From positions 1 to 34,505 of the forward strand of contig CALCEJ010000014.1 in NCBI GenBank assembly GCA_937900465.1: a stretch of DNA of 34,505 nucleotides, read 5' to 3'. The stretch is from an uncultured Bacteroidales bacterium. Its GTDB lineage: Bacteria; Bacteroidota; Bacteroidia; Bacteroidales; UBA932. Below the pieces are notes generated by a model. It was not told where the DNA came from. It did no database searches and was given only the letters and a program-made list of their open reading frames with translations. Position 1 is the stretch's first letter, and each line of letters starts with the position of its first letter. Below are positions 24,594 to 32,409 of the stretch, piece by piece. The position numbers and the translations under genes are program-made.

Positions 24594-25915
24594 AAAGGGT
24601 ACTCGTCGTGACATACTACTGGCCCCCGTCAGGAGGCAGCGGAGTCCAAAGGTGGGTGAAATTCGCGAAATACCTTCCCGCCGAAGGGTGGCAGCCGGTC
24701 ATTTACACCCCTTTAAACCCGGAATTAACCGCGATCGACCGTTCACTTGAGGAAGATATCCCTCCGGAAGCGGAAATCGTTAAAAGGCCCATTTACGAGC
24801 CTTACGGGATATACCGCCGCCTGATGGGCAAAGGGTCGTCGACGGATATCAATACGATGGTCACGCCCATCTCCTCCGGGAAAAAGAGCCTGAAGCAGAA
24901 GATTTCCCTCTGGATAAGAGGCAATATGTTTGTGCCGGACCCCCGGGTCTGGTGGGTGCGTCCATCCGTGAGATTCCTCCGGAAATACCTTAAGGAACAC
25001 CCTGTGGACGTGATTGTAACGACAGGCCCGCCCCAGTCAATGCACCTTATCGGAAGGAAACTCCACCAGCAGACGGGTCTTCCGTGGATTCCGGATTTCA
25101 GGGACCCGTGGACAAAAATGTACTACCTCAAGCACCTCCCGATTTCGAAGGGCGTTTGGAAAAAGCTGCATAGACAGGAGGATTCCGTCCTCCGGGACGC
25201 CACGACGGTGCTTGCGGTAACCCCGCAGGTCCGTGATGACTTTGTCTCCCGGACCGGTACCCCTGTCGCTATGATTACAAACGGCTTCGACGCCCCGGAT
25301 TTCGACTTCGAGGTTACGCCTGACGGCTTTTTCAACCTTGTCCATACAGGTCTTTTCGCCTCTGACGGAAATCCGTTTGCGCTATGGAAAATCCTTGGCG
25401 AAATGGTATCAGAAGACGCTGAATTCAAGGATAAGCTGCGTCTAAGGCTTGCAGGAAAGGTAGATTCAGAAGTCTATGCCGCTATCGACGAAGCCGGACT
25501 TCGCGGGAACGTCGTGGACCTTGGATACTGCGATCATCACAAAGCGGTAGCGGAGCAGAAATCCGCCTCCGTCCTGCTTCTTCCGCTTCGTAACGACCCG
25601 GAGTACAAGCCTATCCTGCCGGGAAAACTCTTTGAGTACCTTGCGGCGAGAAGGCCCATCCTTGGGATCGGACAGGAAGACGGCGCTATGGCTGAAGTTA
25701 TCCGTGAAACAGCATCAGGGACCGTTCTGGACTGGGAAAAGGCCGGCGAAATGAGGTCGTTTATCGAGGACGCCTGGTCGAGGTTCCGCCTGGGAGAGCA
25801 GCCCAAGACGGAAGGCCGTATCGACGCTTATACAAGGCAGGCACTGACCCGGAGGCTTGCCGCTCTGCTTGAAGAATGTTCTACGAAAAATGTTCCACAA
25901 AACGATGGGAATTAA
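24590..25915 (+). CDS. GT4-family glycosyltransferase
   Basis: 441 residues. The N-terminal Rossmann domain begins VLVVTYYWPPSGGSGVQRWVK-like residues (positions 4-24), a common GT4 opening with a glycine-rich acceptor-side loop. The C-terminal donor-binding domain has LVHTGLF (about 250), VVDLGYCDH, and the conserved KLFEYLAARRPILGI with the upstream acidic residues of the E-x7-E-like motif. It probably adds a sugar to a cell-envelope glycan or lipid; neither donor nor acceptor can be read from the sequence. It overlaps the HTH gene by 4 nt (ATGA) and the YfhO gene by 11 nt, so envelope glycan synthesis with the membrane protein downstream is likely. There is no signal peptide, so it is cytoplasmic or peripheral. 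Confidence 0.88.
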   Translation: MKRVLVVTYYWPPSGGSGVQRWVKFAKYLPAEGWQPVIYTPLNPELTAIDRSLEEDIPPEAEIVKRPIYEPYGIYRRLMGKGSSTDINTMVTPISSGKKSLKQKISLWIRGNMFVPDPRVWWVRPSVRFLRKYLKEHPVDVIVTTGPPQSMHLIGRKLHQQTGLPWIPDFRDPWTKMYYLKHLPISKGVWKKLHRQEDSVLRDATTVLAVTPQVRDDFVSRTGTPVAMITNGFDAPDFDFEVTPDGFFNLVHTGLFASDGNPFALWKILGEMVSEDAEFKDKLRLRLAGKVDSEVYAAIDEAGLRGNVVDLGYCDHHKAVAEQKSASVLLLPLRNDPEYKPILPGKLFEYLAARRPILGIGQEDGAMAEVIRETASGTVLDWEKAGEMRSFIEDAWSRFRLGEQPKTEGRIDAYTRQALTRRLAALLEECSTKNVPQNDGN

Positions 25916-28466
25916 CCGCGAAATACTCAAAAAAACGGGCTTTGCAATCGCTGTAGTTGCGTTTTTCATTATTCTGTCGTACGCTTTTGTTCCGAGGGTT
26001 CTGAAGGGGGAAATCGTCAATCAGGGAGACATCTCCGGCTATCTCGGGATGTCCCACGAAATGACAGAGTGGAACAAGGCCCATCCTGACGATCCGACAT
26101 ACTGGACGGACTCGATGTTCGGAGGGATGCCCACCACGGCTATCTCCAATCAGAATAAGGGAGACCTTACGCAGTGGATTTACAATTTTCTACTGACGGG
26201 AAAACGCCCCGCCACATATCTATTCATTGCCCTTCTGGGCGGTTTCCTTCTTATGCTTGCCTTCGGCGTCAGCTGGCCTCTTGCAATAGGCGGAGCCATA
26301 GCAATCGCCTTCTGCTCATACAATTTCCAGATCATCCAGGTCGGACATAATACGAAAATGCAGGCGATAGCATTTATGCCGTGGGTCCTTGCTGCCTTTG
26401 TATTTACTTATAAATCAGCGTTTAAGGATAAGAAGTGGCTCCCCGGCACGCTCCTTGGCTCGTCCCTTTTCGCCTTCGCCCTCAGCTTCCAGATCAAGGC
26501 GAACCATCCCCAGATTACCTATTATCTTGCGATAATGGTGGTCTTGTATGCCCTGGCGCTTCTTGTCGATATCCTTATCGGCAATAAAGCCCGGTTCAAA
26601 CGCTTCCTCTGGGCCTCCCTGATGCTTCTTGGATTCGGCCTTGTCGGAATTGCCACGAACGTAAACAAGCTCCTTCCCCTGTATGAGTATACGCCATATA
26701 CGATGCGAGGCGGATCGGAGCTTTCCGGAGAGGGAGTGAACAGCACCGGACTCAGTCTCGATTACGCAACAGCGTGGTCCTATGGATGGAATGAACTTCC
26801 AAACCTGATGATTCCGAATTACAACGGCGGAGCAAGCGCGGAGCCCATCGACCCGGACCGTTCGGAGACCGTCCGTCTTCTTAAAAAAAGCGGCCAAGGG
26901 GCCGCAGCGCGCGATTTTTCGAAGAATTTTCCCGGCTATTGGGGGCCCCAGCAGTTCACTGCCGGACCTATGTATATGGGCGCAATAACGGTCTTCCTGT
27001 TCGTCCTTGGGCTGTGCCTTTTGAAAGGAAGGGATAAGTGGTGGCTTGCTGCTGTTACCCTCATTGCGGTTCTGATGGGCGTTGGCAGCCACTTTATGCC
27101 TTTCACCAAGTTCTGTTTCAAGGTGCTCCCGATGTATGAGAAGTTCCGCACCGTGTCGATGGCGCTTGTCCTTCTCCAGGTTACACTTCCTCTTCTTGGC
27201 TTCGTCGTCCTCGACCGTATTTTCCGCGGAGAGTTCCCGGCAGCGAAGGCGAAAAAGAGTTCTTGGATTGCGTTCGCCCTTACCGGAGGCTTCTGTCTTT
27301 TGATGGGACTGATTCCGTCCCTTGCCGGAGACTTTTCGAGTGCCTCGGATTCCGGCCTTCCGGCTGTGTTTGCTGAGGCTATCAAGGAGGATAGAGCCCT
27401 TCTTCTAAGGAGGGATTCTCTAATTTCATTTGTCCTGATTTTTGCGTCGTTTGCCGTTATTTTTTGGTCGTTATCCCCGAAAGGGCAAAGCGATCACGCC
27501 AGGGCTTTCGCGCGTGCAGGACGGGGACTCTTTGGTGCAATCGCGATTTCTGTTCTCGTTCTGGCCAATATGTTCATCGTTGGCAAACGCTACTTGAATT
27601 CGTCCCATTTCACTACGGAAAAAGATTTCAAAAAAGTGTTTGCGGAAAGGCCGGTTGACAAGATCATCAAAGCGGATCCCGCCCCTTCTTACCGGGTGCT
27701 TGATCTTACTGTGAACGTCTTTAATTCTTCCGTTCCGTCATACCATCATAAAAATATAGGCGGTTATTCTCCTGCGAAACTCCAGAGATATCAGGACCTC
27801 ATCACTCATTATCTTTCGCCTGAGATCAATAAGATTTATTCGGTCTTAAACACGGCAGGGAATATTGAAGATGCAGAATCCGTATTTGAAAACACCCCCG
27901 TTCTGAACGCGCTCAACCTTAAATACACGGTGCTTGGCGGCGATTTTCCTCCCCTTGTGAATGCTTATGGGCTTGGAAATGCGTGGTTCGTAGGCGAGTC
28001 CGTGTGCGCGCGGAATCCGGATGAGGAGATAGCCCTTATCGGCCAGGTTGACCTATACAGCGAAGCTGTCTTTGCGGAAGAGGACGTTCCTTCAGCGACT
28101 GGCCTTCCCGGCATAGGATCAGAGATCGAAATGACGGAATATGCCCCGAACTGTCTTAGGTACCATTATAAGACAGACAAGGAGGCGATTGCGATATTCA
28201 GCGAAGTATGGTATCCCGGCTGGACCGCTACGATAGATGCCGGTACTGAGGCCGAACAGACAACGGAGGTATTAAGGGCTGACTGGACTCTCCGGGCGGC
28301 TGTCCTTCCCGCCGGCGAACACGAGCTTGTAATGCGGTTTGAGCCCGAGGTCTACCGTCGTGGTGCCGCTGTTTCAAGGGCCTCGTCAATCGCCCTTATC
28401 CTTCTTGCTCTCTTCTCCCTGGGCCTTTATTTCAGGAAGACTGATGATGAAAGAGATATCGCTTAA
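25905..28466 (+). CDS. YfhO-family polytopic membrane protein (GT-C-like)
   Basis: 853 residues from the ATG at 25905 (MGINREILKKTGFAI); an ATG at 25890 is a possible alternative. The N-terminal two thirds hold about a dozen hydrophobic helices (IAVVAFFIILSYAFVPRVL first, then ATYLFIALLGGFLLMLAF, LAIGGAIAIAFCSYNF and so on). A large soluble loop after the first helix contains GDISGYLGMSHEM and DSMFGGMP. The C-terminal ~230 residues form a soluble domain (YRVLDLTVNVFNSS, then FSEVWYPGWTATID, typical of YfhO) with a last helix near 820-840 (SRASSIALILLALFSLGLYF). In Bacillus YfhO-type proteins are needed for lipoteichoic acid glycosylation; the role in Bacteroidetes is not established. The upstream GT4 overlap supports an envelope-glycan function. 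Confidence 0.9.
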   Translation: MGINREILKKTGFAIAVVAFFIILSYAFVPRVLKGEIVNQGDISGYLGMSHEMTEWNKAHPDDPTYWTDSMFGGMPTTAISNQNKGDLTQWIYNFLLTGKRPATYLFIALLGGFLLMLAFGVSWPLAIGGAIAIAFCSYNFQIIQVGHNTKMQAIAFMPWVLAAFVFTYKSAFKDKKWLPGTLLGSSLFAFALSFQIKANHPQITYYLAIMVVLYALALLVDILIGNKARFKRFLWASLMLLGFGLVGIATNVNKLLPLYEYTPYTMRGGSELSGEGVNSTGLSLDYATAWSYGWNELPNLMIPNYNGGASAEPIDPDRSETVRLLKKSGQGAAARDFSKNFPGYWGPQQFTAGPMYMGAITVFLFVLGLCLLKGRDKWWLAAVTLIAVLMGVGSHFMPFTKFCFKVLPMYEKFRTVSMALVLLQVTLPLLGFVVLDRIFRGEFPAAKAKKSSWIAFALTGGFCLLMGLIPSLAGDFSSASDSGLPAVFAEAIKEDRALLLRRDSLISFVLIFASFAVIFWSLSPKGQSDHARAFARAGRGLFGAIAISVLVLANMFIVGKRYLNSSHFTTEKDFKKVFAERPVDKIIKADPAPSYRVLDLTVNVFNSSVPSYHHKNIGGYSPAKLQRYQDLITHYLSPEINKIYSVLNTAGNIEDAESVFENTPVLNALNLKYTVLGGDFPPLVNAYGLGNAWFVGESVCARNPDEEIALIGQVDLYSEAVFAEEDVPSATGLPGIGSEIEMTEYAPNCLRYHYKTDKEAIAIFSEVWYPGWTATIDAGTEAEQTTEVLRADWTLRAAVLPAGEHELVMRFEPEVYRRGAAVSRASSIALILLALFSLGLYFRKTDDERDIA

Positions 28467-29064
28467 GCCTTACCTGAGGGCTGGCCGTCTTGAGGCGGGA
28501 TGCGACGAAGCCGGCCGCGGCCCGCTTGCAGGCCCTGTCTATGCTGCCTCCGTCATCCTGCCGGAGGACTTTCATCATCCGCTTCTTAATGACTCCAAGC
28601 AAATGACGGAAGCCGCAAGGGATACTCTAAGGCCCATTATTGAAAAAGAAGCGATTGCGTGGGCAGTCGAATCCGTAAGCCCTGAGGAGATAGACAAGCT
28701 GAATATCTTATGGGCATCCGTAACGGGGATGCAGCGCGCGGTGCTCCGGCTCGACCCCCCGCCGGAATTCCTTCTCATTGACGGGAATAAATTCCGCCCG
28801 TTCGGCCGCTTTGGCTTCAAGGATTATACGACAGTTGTCCACGGAGATGCAACGTACGCGTCCATTGCCGCCGCATCGGTTCTCGCGAAGACCTATAGGG
28901 ATGAGTTTATGCGGAAGCTGGCGGTGGATTATCCCGAGTATGGGTGGGAACGTAATATGGGCTATCCGACGAAGGACCACATAGACGCAATACGGCGCCA
29001 CGGACTGACGCCCTGGCACCGTAAGTCGTTTCACGTCAAGCAGTTGGAGCCTACGCTTTTCTAA
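28447..29064 (+). CDS. rnhB: Ribonuclease HII
   Basis: 205 residues from the ATG at 28447; the adjacent ATG at 28444 is equally possible, and AGGAAG lies just upstream. The active site is clear: Asp20-Glu21 in AGCDEAGRGPLAGPV, Asp112 in LLIDGNKF and Asp134 in VHGDATYASIAAASVLAKT. The C-terminus GLTPWHRKSFHVK is also typical. It cuts the RNA strand of RNA-DNA hybrids and removes single ribonucleotides from DNA. It starts inside the end of the YfhO gene (20-nt overlap), so it is co-transcribed. Its stop overlaps that of convergent mrp, with no terminator between them. Confidence 0.96.
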   Translation: MKEISLKPYLRAGRLEAGCDEAGRGPLAGPVYAASVILPEDFHHPLLNDSKQMTEAARDTLRPIIEKEAIAWAVESVSPEEIDKLNILWASVTGMQRAVLRLDPPPEFLLIDGNKFRPFGRFGFKDYTTVVHGDATYASIAAASVLAKTYRDEFMRKLAVDYPEYGWERNMGYPTKDHIDAIRRHGLTPWHRKSFHVKQLEPTLF

Positions 29065-30119
29065 ATCGTTTCGGCGACCTTTTGCGCAAGCTCAAGGAAG
29101 CAAACGGCATCAGGCCCTGAGCCCGTCGCGGCCGGGGTTCCGGCGTCTCCGTCTTCGCGGATGGACTGCACGATCGGAATCTGTCCCAGAAGCGGAATGT
29201 CGAACCGTTCCGCCATCCTGAGTCCTCCGTCGCGGCCGAAAATGAAATACTTGTTCTCCGGAAGCTCCGCCGGCGTAAACCAGGCCATATTCTCCACAAG
29301 ACCCAGTATCCGCCTTGCTATGGACGGATTCCGGAACATATCGACGCCCTTTTCTACATCCGCAAGAGCGACATCCTGGGGCGTTGTGACAATGATTGCG
29401 GCCTCCATCGGGATCTCCTGGACCAGCGAAATGTGGATGTCTCCCGTTCCCGGAGGCATATCTATCAAGAGGAAATCGAGGTCCCCCCACCGTACCTGCA
29501 GAATCATCTGCTTGAGCGCGCTGCACGCCATAGGCCCCCTCCAGATCAGCGCCTGTTCGCTCTGGGCGAAATAGCCGATGGACATCCACTTGACGCCGAA
29601 CTTCTCAACAGGGAACAGCACATCCTGCCCGTCCTCCTTCTCCGCTTCCGGCACCGCTCCTTCCGTCCCCGTCATAATAGGGATGGATGGCCCATAGACA
29701 TCCGCATCCGAAAGTCCTACCTTATAGCCGAGACGGGCCAGCGCGACGGCAAGATTAACCGCGACGGTGGACTTTCCCACACCGCCCTTACCGGAAGCGA
29801 CGCCGATAATGTGGCGGACGCCCGTAAGTTCCTTGAGGGTAAGTTCCGGCTTTTGGGGCGCCGCCTTCGCGGGTTCCTTTACTACCGAAGTGACCTCCAC
29901 CTCGACGTACTGAGGCGCATTCCGGTAGATAGCCGCCTTCACCGCGCCTATCAGATACTGCTTCAGCGGGTCCGGCCTCTTTGGGAATGCGAGGGTTACC
30001 GAGACCTTGTTTCCATCGGCCCCCACAGACTCCACCATCCCCAGTTCCACGATGCTCTTATCCCCTTTTCCGGGATGTTCCACCGCGGCGAGCCACTCCA
30101 TTATCTGATTCCTGTCCAT
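29061..30119 (-). CDS. Mrp/ApbC-family iron-sulfur cluster carrier ATPase
   Basis: 352 residues. The N-terminal MIP18-like domain (about 1-80) is followed by a P-loop domain with the deviant Walker A SGKGGVGKST (109-118), LSDADVYGPSIPIMTG, and LLIDMPPGTGDIHISL. The family carries and transfers [4Fe-4S] clusters. The usual CxxC that would bridge a cluster between two monomers is absent here; the sequence reads VENMAWFTPAELPENKYFIFG, a variant I recall from other Bacteroidetes. The N-terminal MIP18 domain echoes the stand-alone SufT-like gene at 21340. It begins directly after the S46 peptidase stop on the same strand and is convergent with rnhB. Confidence 0.92.
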   Translation of the reverse strand: MDRNQIMEWLAAVEHPGKGDKSIVELGMVESVGADGNKVSVTLAFPKRPDPLKQYLIGAVKAAIYRNAPQYVEVEVTSVVKEPAKAAPQKPELTLKELTGVRHIIGVASGKGGVGKSTVAVNLAVALARLGYKVGLSDADVYGPSIPIMTGTEGAVPEAEKEDGQDVLFPVEKFGVKWMSIGYFAQSEQALIWRGPMACSALKQMILQVRWGDLDFLLIDMPPGTGDIHISLVQEIPMEAAIIVTTPQDVALADVEKGVDMFRNPSIARRILGLVENMAWFTPAELPENKYFIFGRDGGLRMAERFDIPLLGQIPIVQSIREDGDAGTPAATGSGPDAVCFLELAQKVAETI

Positions 30120-32204
30120 CTATTTCGAGAAAGAAAGTTCATCAATGATATTGGTGGCGCCACCGACCTTTTCAACCATCCAGAGGACATAGCGGATATC
30201 CACGCAAATGCATCTCTGAAGGTCAGGCTCGAACATAACATCCGACGACATCGACTCCCAGTTTCCGTCGAAGGCAAGGCCGATAAGCTCTCCCTTTGCA
30301 TTCAGCACCGGAGAGCCGGAGTTGCCGCCCGTAATGTCATTGTTAGTAAGGAAGCAGGTATGGAGCGAGCCATCCTTGTCAGCCCATCTGCCGTAGTCCC
30401 CCGCAAGAGCGAGTTCCTTAACCTTCGAAGGGACGATAAACTCCGGATTCTTGGGATCTTCCTTTTCAAGAACACCCTTGAGAGTAGTGAAATAGTGATA
30501 GGAGACGCCGTCAGCCGGGGAATAAGGCAGTACGTTGCCGTAAGTCAGACGCATAGTGAAATTAGCGTCCGGATACGAGGGCTTACCCTTCTCCCATTCC
30601 AGAAGCCCGGCCGTAAACGCCTTTGCGGGAGCCGCCATAGCCTGCCTCCCGGCAATGAACTCCTGGGCGCGGCCCACGATAATGTCAATCACAGCCCTGT
30701 ACATCGCAACAGCCGGATCCGACGAGATCGTTTCAGGATCCGCCGCCTTCAGCTTTTCCTCGGAGGTAAAGACAGAATTATCGAAAAGATAATCGACATA
30801 TTTATCAATGTCCATCGTGGCAAAATCCCCGAATTCCTCTCCGAAATCCTTGGGGTAATCAACCTCGAGGGCCCGTTCGCGGTAGAACTTGATAAGCGCA
30901 GCCGCCACCTTCCGGTCCAGCTCCGGAACATAGTCCCGGTACGTGCGTTCAAGCGCCTCAGGCCCCCTTTGCATATATGTGCCCACGATGCCGCCAAGTT
31001 CAATCGAACCCAGGCTTTCAGCGGCGAGAAGATATGCTCCGTAGGCCTCCTCCGACGCATCGACGGCAAAAGCGATTTCTCCGAGCGCGGACCCGTAAGC
31101 CTCCTGCCGGGCTTCATCCTTCGAAACCCAGTCCATAAACGCCTCTTCCTTCGCCTTTTCGCGGCCGATGATATCGAGGTTGGCAAAGGCCAGTTCCTCG
31201 CCCTGCCACTTCTTCCAGCCGTTAGCGGAACTGGCATACTTGTTTGCATACTTCAGCTGAACGGCGGGATCAGCGCACATCGCGTCCCACATAATATCCT
31301 GACGGACCGTCCTCGCATCGATGCTGATGCGCTGCATCTTGATCATATTGGAAAGCTGCGAAGCCGTCTGGAACCTCTGGGTCCTTCCGGGATAGCCCAT
31401 AATCATAGCGTAATCCCCGCTCTTTACACCCTTTGTACTTACCTTCAGGTAACGCTCCGGAGTGAAAGGCTTGTTGGAGGGAGAGTACGCCGCCGGCTCG
31501 TTGTTTTCATCGGCATAGACACGGAACATAGAGAAATCGCAGGTATGACGGGGCCACATCCAGTTGTCCGTCTCGCCGCCGAATTTGCCCATCGATGCCG
31601 GAGGAGCTCCTACAAAGCGCACGTCCCTGTAAACCTTATAGACAATCAGGTAGGTGACATTGTCATTGTAGAACCCCTGGAGTTCAGCCGTGCAGTGGGG
31701 GTTGGCTTCCTCAGCCTCTTTCACGAGATGCTCGCGGAAGACCACCATCAGTGAGTCCGACTTCTCCGGGAATTTGGACTCATAGACGGCGCGGGTGTTC
31801 TCGAGAACGTCCGTGACGTCCCTCATACTCCGGAGGAAGGTGACTGAAAGTCCGGGAGCGGGAATTTCCTTCTCCCTTGACAGGGCCCAGTAGCCATCCA
31901 TCAGATAGTTGTGATCCGTAGTGGAAAGCCTCTGGATAGTGCTGTATCCACAGTGGTGATTCGTAACAAGAAGACCCTCGTCGGAGATCATCTCTCCCGT
32001 ACATCCTCCGCCGAACTGGACGATCGCGTCCTTAAGCGAGGAGTGGTTGATGCTGTAGATTTCATCGGCCGAAAGCCTCAGTCCGGCCTTTTTCATAGCC
32101 TTGGAATTCATCTCCCGGAGAAGGGGGAGAAGCCACATTCCTTCGTCTGCAGCCGCAGAGAACGCGACAAGGGCCGCTGCGGCAAGGGCAAAAATCTTTT
32201 TCAT
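30120..32204 (-). CDS. S46-family dipeptidyl-peptidase, DPP7-like
   Basis: 694 residues from the ATG at 32204, which gives a clean signal peptide (MKKIFALAAAALVAFSAAA); an upstream ATG at 32231 would place nine extra residues before it. The chymotrypsin-like domain is split, as in DPP7/DPP11: His84 in TNHHCGYS, Asp223 in RHTCDFSMFRVY and Ser629 in GGNSGSPVL form the catalytic triad, around a helical insertion that caps the active site. The residue that separates DPP7 (Gly) from DPP11 (Arg) is Gly647 in LAFDGNWES, so hydrophobic P1 preference is expected. The enzyme removes dipeptides from oligopeptides in the periplasm and feeds amino-acid catabolism. It lies between the fusA fragment and mrp on the minus strand. 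Confidence 0.95.
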   Translation of the reverse strand: MKKIFALAAAALVAFSAAADEGMWLLPLLREMNSKAMKKAGLRLSADEIYSINHSSLKDAIVQFGGGCTGEMISDEGLLVTNHHCGYSTIQRLSTTDHNYLMDGYWALSREKEIPAPGLSVTFLRSMRDVTDVLENTRAVYESKFPEKSDSLMVVFREHLVKEAEEANPHCTAELQGFYNDNVTYLIVYKVYRDVRFVGAPPASMGKFGGETDNWMWPRHTCDFSMFRVYADENNEPAAYSPSNKPFTPERYLKVSTKGVKSGDYAMIMGYPGRTQRFQTASQLSNMIKMQRISIDARTVRQDIMWDAMCADPAVQLKYANKYASSANGWKKWQGEELAFANLDIIGREKAKEEAFMDWVSKDEARQEAYGSALGEIAFAVDASEEAYGAYLLAAESLGSIELGGIVGTYMQRGPEALERTYRDYVPELDRKVAAALIKFYRERALEVDYPKDFGEEFGDFATMDIDKYVDYLFDNSVFTSEEKLKAADPETISSDPAVAMYRAVIDIIVGRAQEFIAGRQAMAAPAKAFTAGLLEWEKGKPSYPDANFTMRLTYGNVLPYSPADGVSYHYFTTLKGVLEKEDPKNPEFIVPSKVKELALAGDYGRWADKDGSLHTCFLTNNDITGGNSGSPVLNAKGELIGLAFDGNWESMSSDVMFEPDLQRCICVDIRYVLWMVEKVGGATNIIDELSFSK

Positions 32205-32223
32205 ATAAACGGTCTTTTCAAAG

Positions 32224-32251
32224 AAGGGCAACCCGGCTATGGGCTGCCCTT
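32224..32251 (-). terminator. Hairpin after fusA, possible weak terminator
   Basis: On the minus strand AAGGGCAGCCC pairs with GGGTTGCCCTT (11 bp with one G-U) around the loop ATAGCC, followed only by CTTTG, a weak T tract. It lies 22 nt after the fusA stop and before the S46 gene, so it may terminate or attenuate. Confidence 0.45.
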
Positions 32252-32272
32252 CCGTTAAACAATGGGAGAGGT

Positions 32273-32409
32273 TTAGTCCTCGTCCTCCTCCTGGGCGGCG
32301 TAGTCAGCAAGGAGCTTTGTCTGCACGTCGGCAGGAACCTGCTGATACTCTGCGAAGGTCATTGTGAACGTTGCGGAGCCGCCGGTGAGGGAGCTCAGAA
32401 CGGTGGAGT
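32273..32409 (-). pseudogene. fusA: Elongation factor G, C-terminal 44 codons only (cut by the junction)
   Basis: Reading leftwards, the frame gives STVLSSLTGGSATFTMTF, then AEYQQVPADVQTKLLADY and AAQEEDED-stop. This matches domain V and the acidic tail of Bacteroidetes EF-G, whose equivalent reads roughly YSTALSSLTGG...FASYELVPTDVQ. EF-G drives ribosomal translocation and is normally near 700-720 residues. Homology stops at codon STV: the next upstream codon should be Tyr (GTA on the + strand), but the + strand reads GTT followed by TATTTTGC and very A+T-rich sequence. The truncation is therefore at about 32409/32410 and coincides with the change in base composition. It is probably an intact gene in the source genome, broken by joining rather than by mutation. 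Confidence 0.88.

Noticed and set aside
25875..25898. Two parS half-site-like sequences (TGTTCTACG and TGTTCCACA) at the end of the glycosyltransferase gene
   Set aside because: They are direct, not inverted, and lack the CACGTG core, so they cannot form a ParB palindrome.
29433..31754. 773-codon open frame on the plus strand antisense to mrp and the S46 peptidase
   Set aside because: It crosses the boundary of two well-supported minus-strand genes with clear catalytic motifs, and its translation is rich in Arg/His with no recognisable domain.
31940..31955. DnaA-box-like TGTATCCACAG in the S46 gene
   Set aside because: It is a single imperfect copy within coding sequence, without a cluster of boxes or an A+T-rich unwinding region; not evidence for oriC in the window.
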